Shown piece by piece: positions 1 through 8,696 of a stretch of 64,000 nucleotides of DNA. The position numbers and the translations under genes were made by a program. A model generated the notes under the pieces. That model was not told the DNA's origin and searched no databases. It worked only from the letters and a program-made list of their open reading frames with translations. Numbering within the stretch: the stretch's first letter is position 1; each line of letters starts with the position of its first letter. This DNA is from Schlesneria sp. (GTDB lineage: Bacteria > Planctomycetota > Planctomycetia > Planctomycetales > Planctomycetaceae), in the NCBI GenBank assembly GCA_028291515.1, contig JAQGHU010000111.1, forward strand, positions 1 through 64,000. The letters run 5' to 3'.

Positions 1-5
1 TATTT

Positions 6-87
6 GGGAGGGCGAGGCTCCAGCCGAGCCGCGCCTGTCGATGGACTCACAATAACATGCGCGGCTCGGCAGGAGCCTCGCCCTCCC
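6..87. repeat. Long imperfect inverted repeat upstream of the HEAT-repeat gene
   Basis: The left arm (6-33) and right arm (60-87) are reverse complements over 28 bases with one mismatch, separated by 26 bases. Arms begin GGGAGGGCGAGGCTCC and end CTCGCCCTCCC. It would form a very stable hairpin 25 bases before the next gene's start. It looks like a dispersed palindromic element of the REP/MITE kind; it has no T-run, so it is not a typical terminator. Confidence 0.8.
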
Positions 88-111
88 ACCCCCCCTTCCG
101 GACCAACAACC

Positions 112-2256
112 ATGCTTCTCTCTCGAATTCCATTCGGGTCCGTCTGTCTGCTGACGATGTTGCTGACGGCCTCGACCTGTGCCTATGCTGATGATCGAAA
201 CGCTTCGCCCGACAAAGAACGCGAACTGCTCGCCGTCCTCGAATCAGATTCACCAGGCGCTGAAAAGGCGATTACCTGCAAGCTGCTCGCGATTCACGGC
301 TCCGCGGCTGCGGTTCCTCAATTGGCACGGCTGCTGGAAAATGAACAACTCTCGTCGTGGGCGCGAATCGCTTTAGAAGCCATTCCCGGCCCTGAAGCCA
401 AGGCCGCGTTGCGGCATGCGACAAACTCACTGACTGGTCGCCTGCTGGTCGGAACGATTAACTCGATCGGCGTCGGTCGTGACGCGGAAGCGGTCGATCT
501 GCTGATCACCCGCCTACAAGATCCCGATGCCGAAGTCGCATCGGCTGCCGCTGTCGCCTTGGGACGGATCGGCAATCCCGCAGCCGCCAAGGCACTGCGT
601 CCACTACTGGCGACTTCTTCCGCTGAGATTCGTTCTGCCATTGCAGAAGGAGCTGTGTTGTGTGCCGAACGATTCTTTCTGGCAGACGATCACGACGCGG
701 CCGTCGCGCTATATGACGACGTTCGCAAAGCGGACGTTCCTCGGCAGCGCATTCTGGAAGCCACCCGTGGGGCGATCCTCGCTCGAAAGTCCGATGCCGG
801 GATTGCGTTGTTGATCGAGCAGTTGAATTCGAAGGAACTGACTCTGTTCCAGATTGGCTTGAGCACCGCCCGCGAATTTCCCGGCAGTCAGATCGATAAG
901 GCCTTGGCTACCGAACTTTCGAAGGCAGTACCCGAACGTGCCGCTCTGGTGATCCATGCGATGGCTGATCGTAAAGAGACGGTGGTTCTGCCTGCCGTGA
1001 TCAAAGCCGCTGCACATGGTCCGAAGCCGGTGCGATTGGCAGCCATTGGTGCTTTGGGACGAGTCGGCAACGACACGTGCCTGGCCCCCCTGCTGCAAGC
1101 GGGAGTTGAATCAGACATTGAAGTGGCGGTCGCTGCCAAGGAAGCATTGAGCGACTTGCCGGGTGCCAGCGTCGACAAAGAGATTGTTACACGACTTGCT
1201 AAAGCCGAAGGCAAATCGTATCCGCTGCTGATCGAGCTTGTCGGCAAACGTCGGATCAGTGCCATTCCAGAACTGCAGAAGGCGTTGGACAACTCCGACA
1301 AGAATGTTCGCAGTGCCGCTCTGGCTGCATTGGGGGCGACCGTGCCGCCGAAGAACTTGTCAATCTTGATTACTCAGTTCGTCTCGCCAAAGCATACGGA
1401 AGACGAAGCCGTTGCCAAACAAGCATTGATGGCGGCGTGTATTCGGATGCCGGACCGCGAAGTCTGTGCCGAAGACTTGTCGAAGGCATTGGCCAAATCA
1501 GAGACTTCTTCGCAGACGGCATTGCTGCAGATCTTAGGAGCGGTGGGTGGGACGAAGGCTCTGCAAACGATCGGCGCGAGTGCGAAGAGTCCCGAACCAG
1601 AACTTCAAGATGCCGCCAGCAAGCTGCTCGGCGAGTGGATGACCATTGATGCTGCTCCAGTCCTGCTGGATTTGACGAAGACCGCTCCTGATGAAAAATA
1701 CAAGGCGCGTGCGATTCGTGGTTACATCCGCATCGCTCGTCAATTCGTGATGCCAGAGCCCGAACGACTGGCCATGTGCGAGCAGGCGCTAGCAGCTTGC
1801 CGCAACGTCACCGAACAAAAACTGATGTTCGACATCCTGAAACGCTATCCCAGCATCGATACGTTGAAGATGGCGCTCAAGATGATTCAAGATGTCCCCG
1901 AATTGAAAGACGACGGAACTCAAGCCGTGATGGCCATCGCTCAAAAGCTGAACACCAAGGGCGATGAAGTCGCCGAGTTGCTGAGCAAAGGTGGCTTGGG
2001 TAAGGTCAAGCTGGAGATCGTGAAAGCGGAATATGGAGCGGGACCAACACAGAAGGATGTCACCGAGACCCTGCAGAAGCAGGCGAGTGATTTCCAGTTA
2101 GTTTCTCTGCCACAGTCGGGCTACAACGAAGCCTTTGGTGGGGACCCTGCTCCGAACACGGTCAAGCAATTGAAGGTTCAATACCGGATCAACGGTAAAG
2201 ACGGCCAGGCGACCTTTGCCGAGAACGCACTCATCGTGCTGCCGATGCCAAAGTAG
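112..2256 (+). CDS. Secreted HEAT-repeat protein
   Basis: An exported protein of about 714 residues built almost entirely from HEAT-like helical repeats. The frame is open from position 4, but ATG at 112 is preferred because it directly gives a signal peptide (MLLSRIPFG, then a hydrophobic stretch ending near TCAYA) and because the upstream part lies inside an inverted repeat. Repeat units of the type 'DPDAEVASAAAVALGRIG' and 'KPVRLAAIGALGRVG' recur along the chain. Such repeats usually form protein-binding solenoids; no catalytic motif is visible. The last ~70 residues are not repeat-like. Planctomycetes encode many such secreted HEAT proteins, often attached to membrane-bound haem or dehydrogenase proteins; the partner here is unknown. 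Confidence 0.85.
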   Translation: MLLSRIPFGSVCLLTMLLTASTCAYADDRNASPDKERELLAVLESDSPGAEKAITCKLLAIHGSAAAVPQLARLLENEQLSSWARIALEAIPGPEAKAALRHATNSLTGRLLVGTINSIGVGRDAEAVDLLITRLQDPDAEVASAAAVALGRIGNPAAAKALRPLLATSSAEIRSAIAEGAVLCAERFFLADDHDAAVALYDDVRKADVPRQRILEATRGAILARKSDAGIALLIEQLNSKELTLFQIGLSTAREFPGSQIDKALATELSKAVPERAALVIHAMADRKETVVLPAVIKAAAHGPKPVRLAAIGALGRVGNDTCLAPLLQAGVESDIEVAVAAKEALSDLPGASVDKEIVTRLAKAEGKSYPLLIELVGKRRISAIPELQKALDNSDKNVRSAALAALGATVPPKNLSILITQFVSPKHTEDEAVAKQALMAACIRMPDREVCAEDLSKALAKSETSSQTALLQILGAVGGTKALQTIGASAKSPEPELQDAASKLLGEWMTIDAAPVLLDLTKTAPDEKYKARAIRGYIRIARQFVMPEPERLAMCEQALAACRNVTEQKLMFDILKRYPSIDTLKMALKMIQDVPELKDDGTQAVMAIAQKLNTKGDEVAELLSKGGLGKVKLEIVKAEYGAGPTQKDVTETLQKQASDFQLVSLPQSGYNEAFGGDPAPNTVKQLKVQYRINGKDGQATFAENALIVLPMPK

Positions 2257-2288
2257 TTGATGCTGGTCGTCGCGATGCTCAATCGAAA

Positions 2289-2314
2289 CGGATGCCGCAA
2301 GGCATCCGTTTTTT
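2289..2314 (+). terminator. Rho-independent terminator after the HEAT-repeat gene
   Basis: A perfect 8-bp stem (2289-2296 with 2301-2308, CGGATGCC/GGCATCCG) with a GCAA loop is followed by six T. It sits 33 bases after the stop codon. Confidence 0.9.
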
Positions 2315-2355
2315 CGTTGACTCGACACTTCGACGAGGGCCTATCAGTCGAAGAA

Positions 2356-2377
2356 CGCGCGGGGCGATGCCCGCGCG
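2356..2377. repeat. GC-rich hairpin in the 2257-2531 intergenic region
   Basis: CGCGCGGG (2356-2363) pairs with CCCGCGCG (2370-2377) around a 6-base loop. There is no T-run after it. It may be a small palindromic repeat. Apart from this and the terminator at 2289 the intergenic region shows no gene. Confidence 0.5.
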
Positions 2378-2531
2378 GTTAAACGAAGGTGGAGGGACTA
2401 TACTGCTTCGTGTCAAGTGGTGCTGTTGATCAATGTTTGACATTGGGCGCAGCGATATTTGCATTTCATGCGGTCGTCGGCATACTGGTTGACTTGGTGT
2501 TCGTCTGTTTGATTGTTCCGAGGAGTCCGTC

Positions 2532-3578
2532 ATGGACCATTGTCGTGATTGTGAATCAACCGATGGCGAAGTGTTGTCACGTCGTCGCTTCGTTCAAGCT
2601 GCCGGTAGCATCGCGGCTGCGGTCGCTGTTCTACCTGCAGTGGCTCGCGCAGAAGAACCCGCCAAGGCTCCTTCGGAAACCTTGGTGAAGAAGCTGCATG
2701 ATTCATTGACTCCCAAGCAAAAAGAAGAAGTCTGCTTTGACTGGGACTACAAAGACGATCGCGGCCTGTTGCGCATGCATGTCTCCAATAACTGGAACAT
2801 CACCGATCAGCGCATTGCCGGTGGCTTCTTCAACAAGGACCAGCAAGACATCATCGAAGCCTTGTTCTGGGGGCTGTACAATCCAGACTGGCATGACCGC
2901 ATCAAGAAACAGTTGCAGGATGATGCGGGCGGATACGGCAAAGAGCAGTCCATCGCGATCTTCGGAACACCCGGCACTGACAAGTTCGAGTTCGTGATGA
3001 CGGGTCGTCACTTGACGATTCGCTGTGACGGCAACAGTGTCGATCACGCCGCGTTCGGTGGCCCCATCTTCTACGGCCATGCCGCCTCGGGCTTCAATGA
3101 AGAAGTCCGACATCCCGGCAATGTCTATTGGCATCAGGCTCAATCGGCCAATGCTCTCTTCAAAATGCTCGACGGCAAGCAGCGAGTGCAAGCCTTGTTG
3201 GACCGGGCACCCGCGGAGGCCAAGGTCCACTTTGGCGGTCCCGATGGGAAGCCTTCGGGAATCCTGGTCGGCGATCTCTCTTCCGACCAGAAGGAACACA
3301 TGCAGAAAGTTCTGGCAACGCTGATTGAGCCCTATCGAACGGCCGATCAGGATGAAGTCCGCAAGTGCCTGGCAGCTCAAGGCGGCCTCGATAAGTGTCG
3401 CCTGGCGTTCCATAAGACCGATGCCGCAGGCAACGTCGATCTTGGAGACGATGGCGAGTGGGACAACTGGCGACTGGAAGGGCCCGCGTTCGTCTGGCAC
3501 TACCGTGGCATGCCGCATGTGCATGTCTGGGTCAACATCGCCGATGACCCTTCAGTGCAGATCACGGCACGTGGCTGA
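2532..3578 (+). CDS. Tat-exported DUF3500-family protein
   Basis: A 348-residue protein of unknown biochemical function. Residues about 16-41 form a twin-arginine signal (SRRRFVQAAGS, hydrophobic core, AVARA), so it is probably exported folded, perhaps with a cofactor or metal. The body resembles the DUF3500 family: a 'TGRHLTIRCDG' segment, a 'GPIFYGHAASG' segment, and the C-terminal 'WRLEGPAFVWHYRGMPHVHVWV' type ending with conserved His residues. Length matches the family (about 335-390). A short Cys pair near the N-terminus (HCRDCES) precedes the Tat motif. Monocistronic: a terminator precedes it and more than 300 bases follow. Confidence 0.75.
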   Translation: MDHCRDCESTDGEVLSRRRFVQAAGSIAAAVAVLPAVARAEEPAKAPSETLVKKLHDSLTPKQKEEVCFDWDYKDDRGLLRMHVSNNWNITDQRIAGGFFNKDQQDIIEALFWGLYNPDWHDRIKKQLQDDAGGYGKEQSIAIFGTPGTDKFEFVMTGRHLTIRCDGNSVDHAAFGGPIFYGHAASGFNEEVRHPGNVYWHQAQSANALFKMLDGKQRVQALLDRAPAEAKVHFGGPDGKPSGILVGDLSSDQKEHMQKVLATLIEPYRTADQDEVRKCLAAQGGLDKCRLAFHKTDAAGNVDLGDDGEWDNWRLEGPAFVWHYRGMPHVHVWVNIADDPSVQITARG

Positions 3579-3903
3579 AGTGACTGATGTGCCAAGCGCG
3601 GCATGAATGGTCTGCCGCGTGCCACATGAGATGGATTGCTTAGCAAACAAATGGTTGCCGAGCATCCGTGCTCACTTCAATGATCACGTGGTGGATGATC
3701 TGTTGGTCGTGCATTCGACACGATGAGACGACTGTCAAAAAAATTAAATTGAAGAACAGAATGAACGAAACATCGTCTCTGCTCTTGGCAATTGTGTGTG
3801 ACTCGCGCACAATCTGCCCCCTTCAGGTCGAACCCGTCTGCGTGTCCAGTTGATTCGATTTGCCGCTCCCTTCCGAGCATGTCGCATTTGAGGTAACGCA
3901 AGA
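3579..3903. other. Intergenic region without recognised gene
   Basis: 325 bases between the DUF3500 gene and the TIM-barrel gene. Short open frames occur but none has a plausible ribosome-binding site or family resemblance. An AT-rich stretch (about 3735-3780) could hold the promoter of the downstream gene, but no clear -35/-10 pair stands out. Confidence 0.5.
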
Positions 3904-4842
3904 GTGAATAAACCTTCTCTGCCGCAAAGTGTGGGTCGTGTATCCCAACGTCCCCCACAAGCGAGTGCAGTGCAGAGCGGTCAGCCCATTGTGGCCTCCG
4001 CAGTGAACATCCGAACCTCTTTCAACCATCTCACCACATTGCGATGGTCTTTGGTTGAAGAAGTTCTGGAGCTGAAAAAATCCAACTACGATGCGATTGG
4101 ATTGTGGCGTCCCAAGATTGCCGAGATCGGCGAAGAACTTGCCGCGGATCTTATTCGAGACGCTGGCCTGGCGGTGTCGTCGCTGTCATTCGTCGGCGGC
4201 TTCACCGGCACAAACGGGTTAAGCTTTGACGACGCCATCGCGGATGCTCGCGATGCCATCAAGGATGCGGAACTGCTGGGCGCAGAAAATCTGATCGTGG
4301 TCAGCGGCCCTCGCAACGGGCATACGGTTCGCCACAGCCGTCGCATCCTGGGTGTTGCTTTGGACGAACTGGCAGATTTCGCGGGATCACGTGGAGTGCG
4401 ATTGTGCGTGCTCCCGATGCATCAGTACTTCTCCAAGTCGTGGACATTTCTGAACACATTGGACGAAACACTGGAAGTCTTGAGCGAGAGAAACCATCCG
4501 GCCGTTGGCTTGGCGTTCGATGCCTATCAGTCCTGGCAAGAACCAAACCTGATCGAGCGAATTCCAGAGTTCGCAGCGATGACCGGAGTGGTTCAAATCA
4601 GCGATGCCCAGCGCGCACCGCATTCGTCTGCCGAGCGTTGCATCCCAGGAGATGGGGTCATTCCGCTGACAGAAATCATTCGAGCCTTCCAAACGGCAGG
4701 CTTCGATGGCTACTATGACGTACAGGTCTGGTCGAATACCGGATGGGCCGCGGATTACGCTGTCGCGGTTTCGCAATGTCGCGAAGCAGTACTGCGAGTT
4801 GCTGGTCAGCCTGTTGCAATGACTCGACAACGTTTAAGCTAA
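3904..4842 (+). CDS. Sugar phosphate isomerase/epimerase-like TIM-barrel protein
   Basis: A 312-residue protein resembling the xylose-isomerase-like TIM-barrel (AP endonuclease 2-type) superfamily, whose members isomerise or epimerise sugars and inosose-type substrates with a divalent metal. Visible family features are the N-terminal 'NIRTSFNHLTTLRWSLVEEV' region, 'GAENLIVVSGPRNGH', 'VGLAFDAYQSWQEP', 'VVQISDAQRAPHSSAERCIPGDG' (acidic/His residues expected near the metal) and 'GFDGYYDVQVWS'. The start is a GTG at 3904. The first ~30 residues are a poorly conserved, Gln/Ser-rich extension. The substrate cannot be told from sequence. No sugar-catabolic operon is attached. Confidence 0.8.
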   Translation: MNKPSLPQSVGRVSQRPPQASAVQSGQPIVASAVNIRTSFNHLTTLRWSLVEEVLELKKSNYDAIGLWRPKIAEIGEELAADLIRDAGLAVSSLSFVGGFTGTNGLSFDDAIADARDAIKDAELLGAENLIVVSGPRNGHTVRHSRRILGVALDELADFAGSRGVRLCVLPMHQYFSKSWTFLNTLDETLEVLSERNHPAVGLAFDAYQSWQEPNLIERIPEFAAMTGVVQISDAQRAPHSSAERCIPGDGVIPLTEIIRAFQTAGFDGYYDVQVWSNTGWAADYAVAVSQCREAVLRVAGQPVAMTRQRLS

Positions 4843-5018
4843 GTGGTTTCTCGTTCCGATGAATCTGCCAACTCGCCAAATAGCGGGCTTGGCAGTTCGT
4901 CTGGTCAGAAATTGATCCGCCTGATTGTCCGCAGATTTCGCCCCGCCCGCCCTCATTTTTCATCCCACCTGATTGGCAAGAGCAGATTGATCTCTGTTTC
5001 TTGTCGGGAATCATTCCC

Positions 5019-5723
5019 ATGTCGCACGATTGGTACAGCCTTGACGAATTGGCCCGCCAATTGGGACGGGACCGCCGTGAAATTGAGAAACTTGTGAATC
5101 GCGGTCGGATTCCGGGTCGGAAGATTTCCGGGGAATGGCAGTTTCATCCCACGGAGATCACTCACTGGCTCGAGCAGGAAATGCGCGAATACACCGATCG
5201 CGAGCTGGCGGTGCTGGAGCAGACTCACCGATCCGTCGAGTTTAACGATCCACATCCCGTCGCCGCCCTGCTGCGAGTGGAGACCGTGCAAGTTCCTCTG
5301 GAAGCCAGAACAAAGCGATCGGTCTTAGAGAGCCTTGTCGAATTGGCCGGCCGAACTTGGGAAGTGTGGCAGCCGGCAACGTTGCTCACTGCGATTCAAG
5401 AACGCGAGACCGTCCTTTCCACGGCGTTCGAAAACGGCGTCGCGATTCCGCACCCGCGCAATCCTTTACCAGACGCGCTCGGTCAATCCGTGATCGCGTT
5501 TGGCCGCACCCTGTCCGGGATTCCGTTCGGGGCACCGAATCGTGCTCTGAGCGATCTGTTCTTTCTGGTCGTTTGTCGAGATTCTCGAACGCATCTGCAT
5601 GTCCTGGCGCGTCTGGGACGAATGCTTCAGAACCCGGAGTTCCTTGAACGATTACGCGCCGCCGAGGATAGTGTTTCGGCCTACCACGTCATCTGCGAAT
5701 CTGATCGCGGAATTGTAGGGTAG
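5019..5723 (+). CDS. Fusion of excisionase/MerR-type HTH and PTS EIIA type-2 (PtsN-like) domain
   Basis: A 234-residue two-domain protein. Residues 4-55 are a helix-turn-helix of the excisionase/MerR class (YSLDELARQLGRDRREIEKLV, then RIPGRKISGEWQF). Residues about 85-230 are an EIIA(fructose/nitrogen) domain, with the expected phosphorylatable histidine at His145 in 'GVAIPHPRNP'. EIIA-Ntr proteins receive phosphate from EI/NPr and regulate rather than transport; the attached DNA-binding domain suggests phosphorylation-dependent gene control. No other PTS gene is in the window. ATG at 5019 is chosen over the in-frame TTG at 5001. It lies 53 bases before the ATG of the following hydrolase, so they are likely cotranscribed. 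Confidence 0.88.
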   Translation: MSHDWYSLDELARQLGRDRREIEKLVNRGRIPGRKISGEWQFHPTEITHWLEQEMREYTDRELAVLEQTHRSVEFNDPHPVAALLRVETVQVPLEARTKRSVLESLVELAGRTWEVWQPATLLTAIQERETVLSTAFENGVAIPHPRNPLPDALGQSVIAFGRTLSGIPFGAPNRALSDLFFLVVCRDSRTHLHVLARLGRMLQNPEFLERLRAAEDSVSAYHVICESDRGIVG

Positions 5724-5776
5724 TGCTGCCGTCTCGGCCCGCGGCAAATGTTTGGGACGCCAGATGCAGGTTTGAG

Positions 5777-6763
5777 ATGTCACAGTCTTCGCCCGAGGCG
5801 GCGACAGTTCCCGCAGAGAATTTACCAACGACGGCCCCTTCCCTCTTGCCGGGAATGATGGTCCCGTCGGGAGTTCCCCTTGATGCGTCCGGTGTTCCTG
5901 CTGACGAGGCCTGTCCACCACCGTTGGTCTGGCAAGAGGTGCTCAATACTTTTCATGCGGAAAGCGAACCGTGGGAACTGGACCGCGGATCGCGACATCT
6001 CTACGGTCGAGCTTGGGGCCAAGGGCCGCCGCTGTACCTGTTGAATGGCTTCGCCGCGACTGCCGAGTTGTACGCCTTGTTAGCGTATTTGTTGCGTGAC
6101 TCATTCCGGTGTGTTCTGTTCGATACGACTTCGACCTCAAATAATCGTGGAACTCGGTCGACGATTCACGGCTACGCAGATGATTTGTTTGCTGTCGCCG
6201 ATCAACAAGGTCACAGTTCGTTTGGCGTGTTTGCCCCCTCTGTTGGTGCCGCGGTGGCCCTGCAGGGAGTCCTTCAACAGCCCAACCGCATTACCGGGCT
6301 AGTGCTACAACATGGTTTTGCCACCCGGAAACTATCGTGGACGGAACGGCTATTGGCTCGATGGTTTCGCCGTTCAAGTCGCACGCTGAGCACCCTTCCC
6401 TGGCGACGACGGGTCCAGGAATTGAATCACCGCCGCTGGTTTCCCCCCTTCGACGGAACTCGCTTTGAGTTCCTCGTGGAATCCACGGGAAAGATTCCAC
6501 TGTCAGACCTGTCCCAAAAAGCATTCGCGATCCACGCAGTCGATATCAAAGATCAACTGACCCAAATCAAAAGCCCTGTGATGCTGGTACGGACCGAGGG
6601 ACAAGGTCCGTTGGAAACGGCAGGGCACGACGTTTTGGAAAAGGGTTTGCCGAACGTTCATGTCGAATGGTTACATTCTACGGGCTTGCATCCGTATCTG
6701 ACGCATCCGCATCGTCTGGCGAAGCTGATCAAGACGTTCTATCTGGGTAGCCCTGCTCCGTAG
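5777..6763 (+). CDS. Alpha/beta-hydrolase fold protein
   Basis: A protein of about 328 residues with the core of an alpha/beta hydrolase: 'AWGQGPPLYLLNGFAATAELY' (oxyanion region), 'FRCVLFDTTSTSNNRGT', and a nucleophile elbow 'FAPSVGAAVAL', where the usual GxSxG reads APSVG. A C-terminal 'MLVRTEGQGPLE' strand and His in 'HSTGLHPYLTHPHRL' could supply the acid and histidine of the triad. The first ~60 residues are Pro/Ala-rich and probably unstructured. A GTG at 5723 overlapping the upstream stop (TAGTG) is an alternative start; ATG 5777 is preferred by composition. Substrate unknown; carboxylesterases and maspardin-like proteins share this architecture. Confidence 0.75.
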   Translation: MSQSSPEAATVPAENLPTTAPSLLPGMMVPSGVPLDASGVPADEACPPPLVWQEVLNTFHAESEPWELDRGSRHLYGRAWGQGPPLYLLNGFAATAELYALLAYLLRDSFRCVLFDTTSTSNNRGTRSTIHGYADDLFAVADQQGHSSFGVFAPSVGAAVALQGVLQQPNRITGLVLQHGFATRKLSWTERLLARWFRRSSRTLSTLPWRRRVQELNHRRWFPPFDGTRFEFLVESTGKIPLSDLSQKAFAIHAVDIKDQLTQIKSPVMLVRTEGQGPLETAGHDVLEKGLPNVHVEWLHSTGLHPYLTHPHRLAKLIKTFYLGSPAP

Positions 6764-6813
6764 CCACACTGACAATGGCAGTTCCCAGCGAATGATGAAT
6801 GGGAGAGTGACTC

Positions 6814-7548
6814 ATGACGATTGAACTGCCGCCAGCCCTTGATGTGGTCGCCGTGGGGGCTCACCCCGACGATGTTGAAATCGCGGTAGGCGGGACGTTG
6901 GCTCAATTGGCGCTGCAAGGGTATCGCGTTGGGATCGTCGACCTGACGAACGGCGAACCGACGCCGGGAAGCCCGGGGGTCGATACCCGATTGGCGGAAG
7001 CTCGCGAGGCGGCACGAATCCTGGGTGTCCACGAACGCGTCACGCTGACCCTGCCGAATCGGTGCCTGTTCGATTCTTTTCATGCTCGCATCGCATTGGC
7101 CCGAGTCTTTCGCCAATGGAGGCCGAAGATTGTGCTGGGGATCGCCGACAAAACCCCGATGGCCTCGCCCGATCATTGGCAGGCGATGCAGATCACCGAT
7201 GCGGCGGTGTTCTACAGTCGACTGACGAAATGGGACGACGAATTCTCCGGATTACCCGCTCATACGATCCTGTCGCAGCTTTGGTATCCGCTGGGACTGG
7301 CGAATTTGGACGTTTTGCCGAACGGCAACCGATTCGTGACGGACATCACCGCGTCTCTGCCGATCAAACTGGAGGCGATCCGTGCATATAAGACTCAGTT
7401 TCCCCCTAGTAAGGAACGGGTCTTCGGATGGGTGGAAAGTCAGAATCGGCTGTGGGGGCAAACCGCCGGATATGAGGCGGGCGAGATGCTGATCTCGGCA
7501 AAGACGCTGGGAGTCTCAAATCTGATGCAAGCCGTTTGTCCGGCCTAG
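6814..7548 (+). CDS. PIG-L family N-acetylglucosaminyl deacetylase (BshB1-like)
   Basis: A 244-residue zinc-dependent deacetylase of the PIG-L/LmbE family. The signature '[17 protein letters not shown]' (residues 13-29) gives the metal-binding AHPDD motif, and '[18 protein letters not shown]' gives the second His. The family removes acetyl groups from N-acetylglucosamine conjugates. The length and the pattern '[13 protein letters not shown]...[11 protein letters not shown]' resemble BshB1, which makes glucosaminyl-malate for bacillithiol, but bshA and bshC are not in the window, so that role is an inference. A GAATGGGAGAG ribosome-binding site lies before the ATG at 6814. Confidence 0.85.
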   Translation: MTIELPPALDVVAVGAHPDDVEIAVGGTLAQLALQGYRVGIVDLTNGEPTPGSPGVDTRLAEAREAARILGVHERVTLTLPNRCLFDSFHARIALARVFRQWRPKIVLGIADKTPMASPDHWQAMQITDAAVFYSRLTKWDDEFSGLPAHTILSQLWYPLGLANLDVLPNGNRFVTDITASLPIKLEAIRAYKTQFPPSKERVFGWVESQNRLWGQTAGYEAGEMLISAKTLGVSNLMQAVCPA

Positions 7549-7606
7549 ACGTGACGACCTGTACGACAACTTTTTCCGTCTCGACAGATTTCCATTTCCT
7601 TCGCCT

Positions 7607-7635
7607 CACCGTAAACTTACGGTGGTTTTCGTTTT
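7607..7635 (+). terminator. Probable Rho-independent terminator
   Basis: Stem CACCGTA (7607-7613) with TACGGTG (7618-7624), loop of four bases, followed by GTTTTCGTTTTC. It lies between the PIG-L and PP2C genes and would separate their transcription. Confidence 0.7.
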
Positions 7636-7720
7636 CCCGCAGATTTCGTCAATTTGTAGTGACTCGATGGCCCTGCCCTCGGGCTTTTCGACCTTAAAAC
7701 ATCGACTTCGGTAACGCATC

Positions 7721-8455
7721 ATGAAGTTGCGAGTTGGACAACTGAGCATCGTCGGCAAGCGCGACAACAATGAAGATGCGTGCTATATCGACCCTCAACA
7801 GCGATTTTTCCTTGTCGCTGACGGCATGGGGGGCCAGTCCGCCGGTGAGCGGGCCAGCGGTTTGGCGATGGAAATCGTCCCTCAAAAACTGCAACTGATC
7901 GACTTCAATCGAGCAGTCGGCGACCAGGCAGTCAAAGCAATTGACGATTCCGTTTCGCAGGCCAACTACGAGATCATGGCGCTGGGAGAATTGGATTCGA
8001 AGCTGAAAAACATGGGAACGACGATCGCGTTCCTGGTCCAAATTGCGGGCACAATGTTCGCCGGCGGCGTCGGTGACAGCCGAGTTTACCTGCTGCGAAA
8101 GGGGAAACTCGAACAGTTGACAACCGACCACTCGCTGACGCAGGCCCTGCTCGACGCGGGAACCCTCACTCCCGAAGAAGCACTCAACCACCGCTATAAG
8201 AATGTGCTCTATAAATACTTGGGTTGTAAGGAAGGGGGACAGGGAACGAACCCCCGTCAGCTAAAACCTGAGGTCGGGGATCGGTTCTTGCTTTGCTCGG
8301 ACGGCGTCACAGGAGGCGCGGATGACGCGACCCTCGAAAAGCTGCTGAACCAGGGGTCGGATCCGCAAAAGACGGCCGAAGCCATCGTCGCTGCCGCGAC
8401 TGAAGGTGGCTCGAAAGACAACATTACTGGCGTCGTGGTCTTCGTCGACCCGTGA
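7721..8455 (+). CDS. PP2C-family protein serine/threonine phosphatase
   Basis: A 244-residue soluble protein with all main PPM/PP2C motifs in order: 'GKRDNNEDACY' (Arg and Asp for phosphate/metal), 'VADGMGGQSAGERAS' (metal Asp-Gly), 'GVGDSRVYLLRKGKLEQLTTDHSL', 'LCSDGVTGGADD' and 'GGSKDNITGVVV' (final metal Asp). These enzymes dephosphorylate Ser/Thr using two Mn or Mg ions and usually counter Hanks-type kinases, which planctomycetes have in number; no kinase gene is adjacent. No membrane segment. An FHA protein at 17.7-18.1 kb belongs to the same kind of signalling but is distant. Confidence 0.93.
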   Translation: MKLRVGQLSIVGKRDNNEDACYIDPQQRFFLVADGMGGQSAGERASGLAMEIVPQKLQLIDFNRAVGDQAVKAIDDSVSQANYEIMALGELDSKLKNMGTTIAFLVQIAGTMFAGGVGDSRVYLLRKGKLEQLTTDHSLTQALLDAGTLTPEEALNHRYKNVLYKYLGCKEGGQGTNPRQLKPEVGDRFLLCSDGVTGGADDATLEKLLNQGSDPQKTAEAIVAAATEGGSKDNITGVVVFVDP

Positions 8456-8696
8456 ATTCTGCAACTGAATTCTTCATGTTCAGCCAACAGGCAGCGACGA
8501 CCGCGGCGTAGTAAACGCGGGGACGACGCCCCACTCTTCCGTATTCTCCGAATAAACGGTTCGGCCTGAATCGGATTTATGCAACGGAGACGTGCAAGTT
8601 GTCTCCGTCTCGTGCCATAATCTTGAGACTGGGTGATTTAGGCTGACTATTCTGAGGCAACTCCAAACGGGGCCTCGTTCCGCAGGAAGAATGCGT

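Noticed and set aside
112-240. Start of the HEAT-repeat protein at position 4
   Set aside because: The extra 36 codons lie in an inverted repeat and would bury the signal peptide; ATG 112 fits better.
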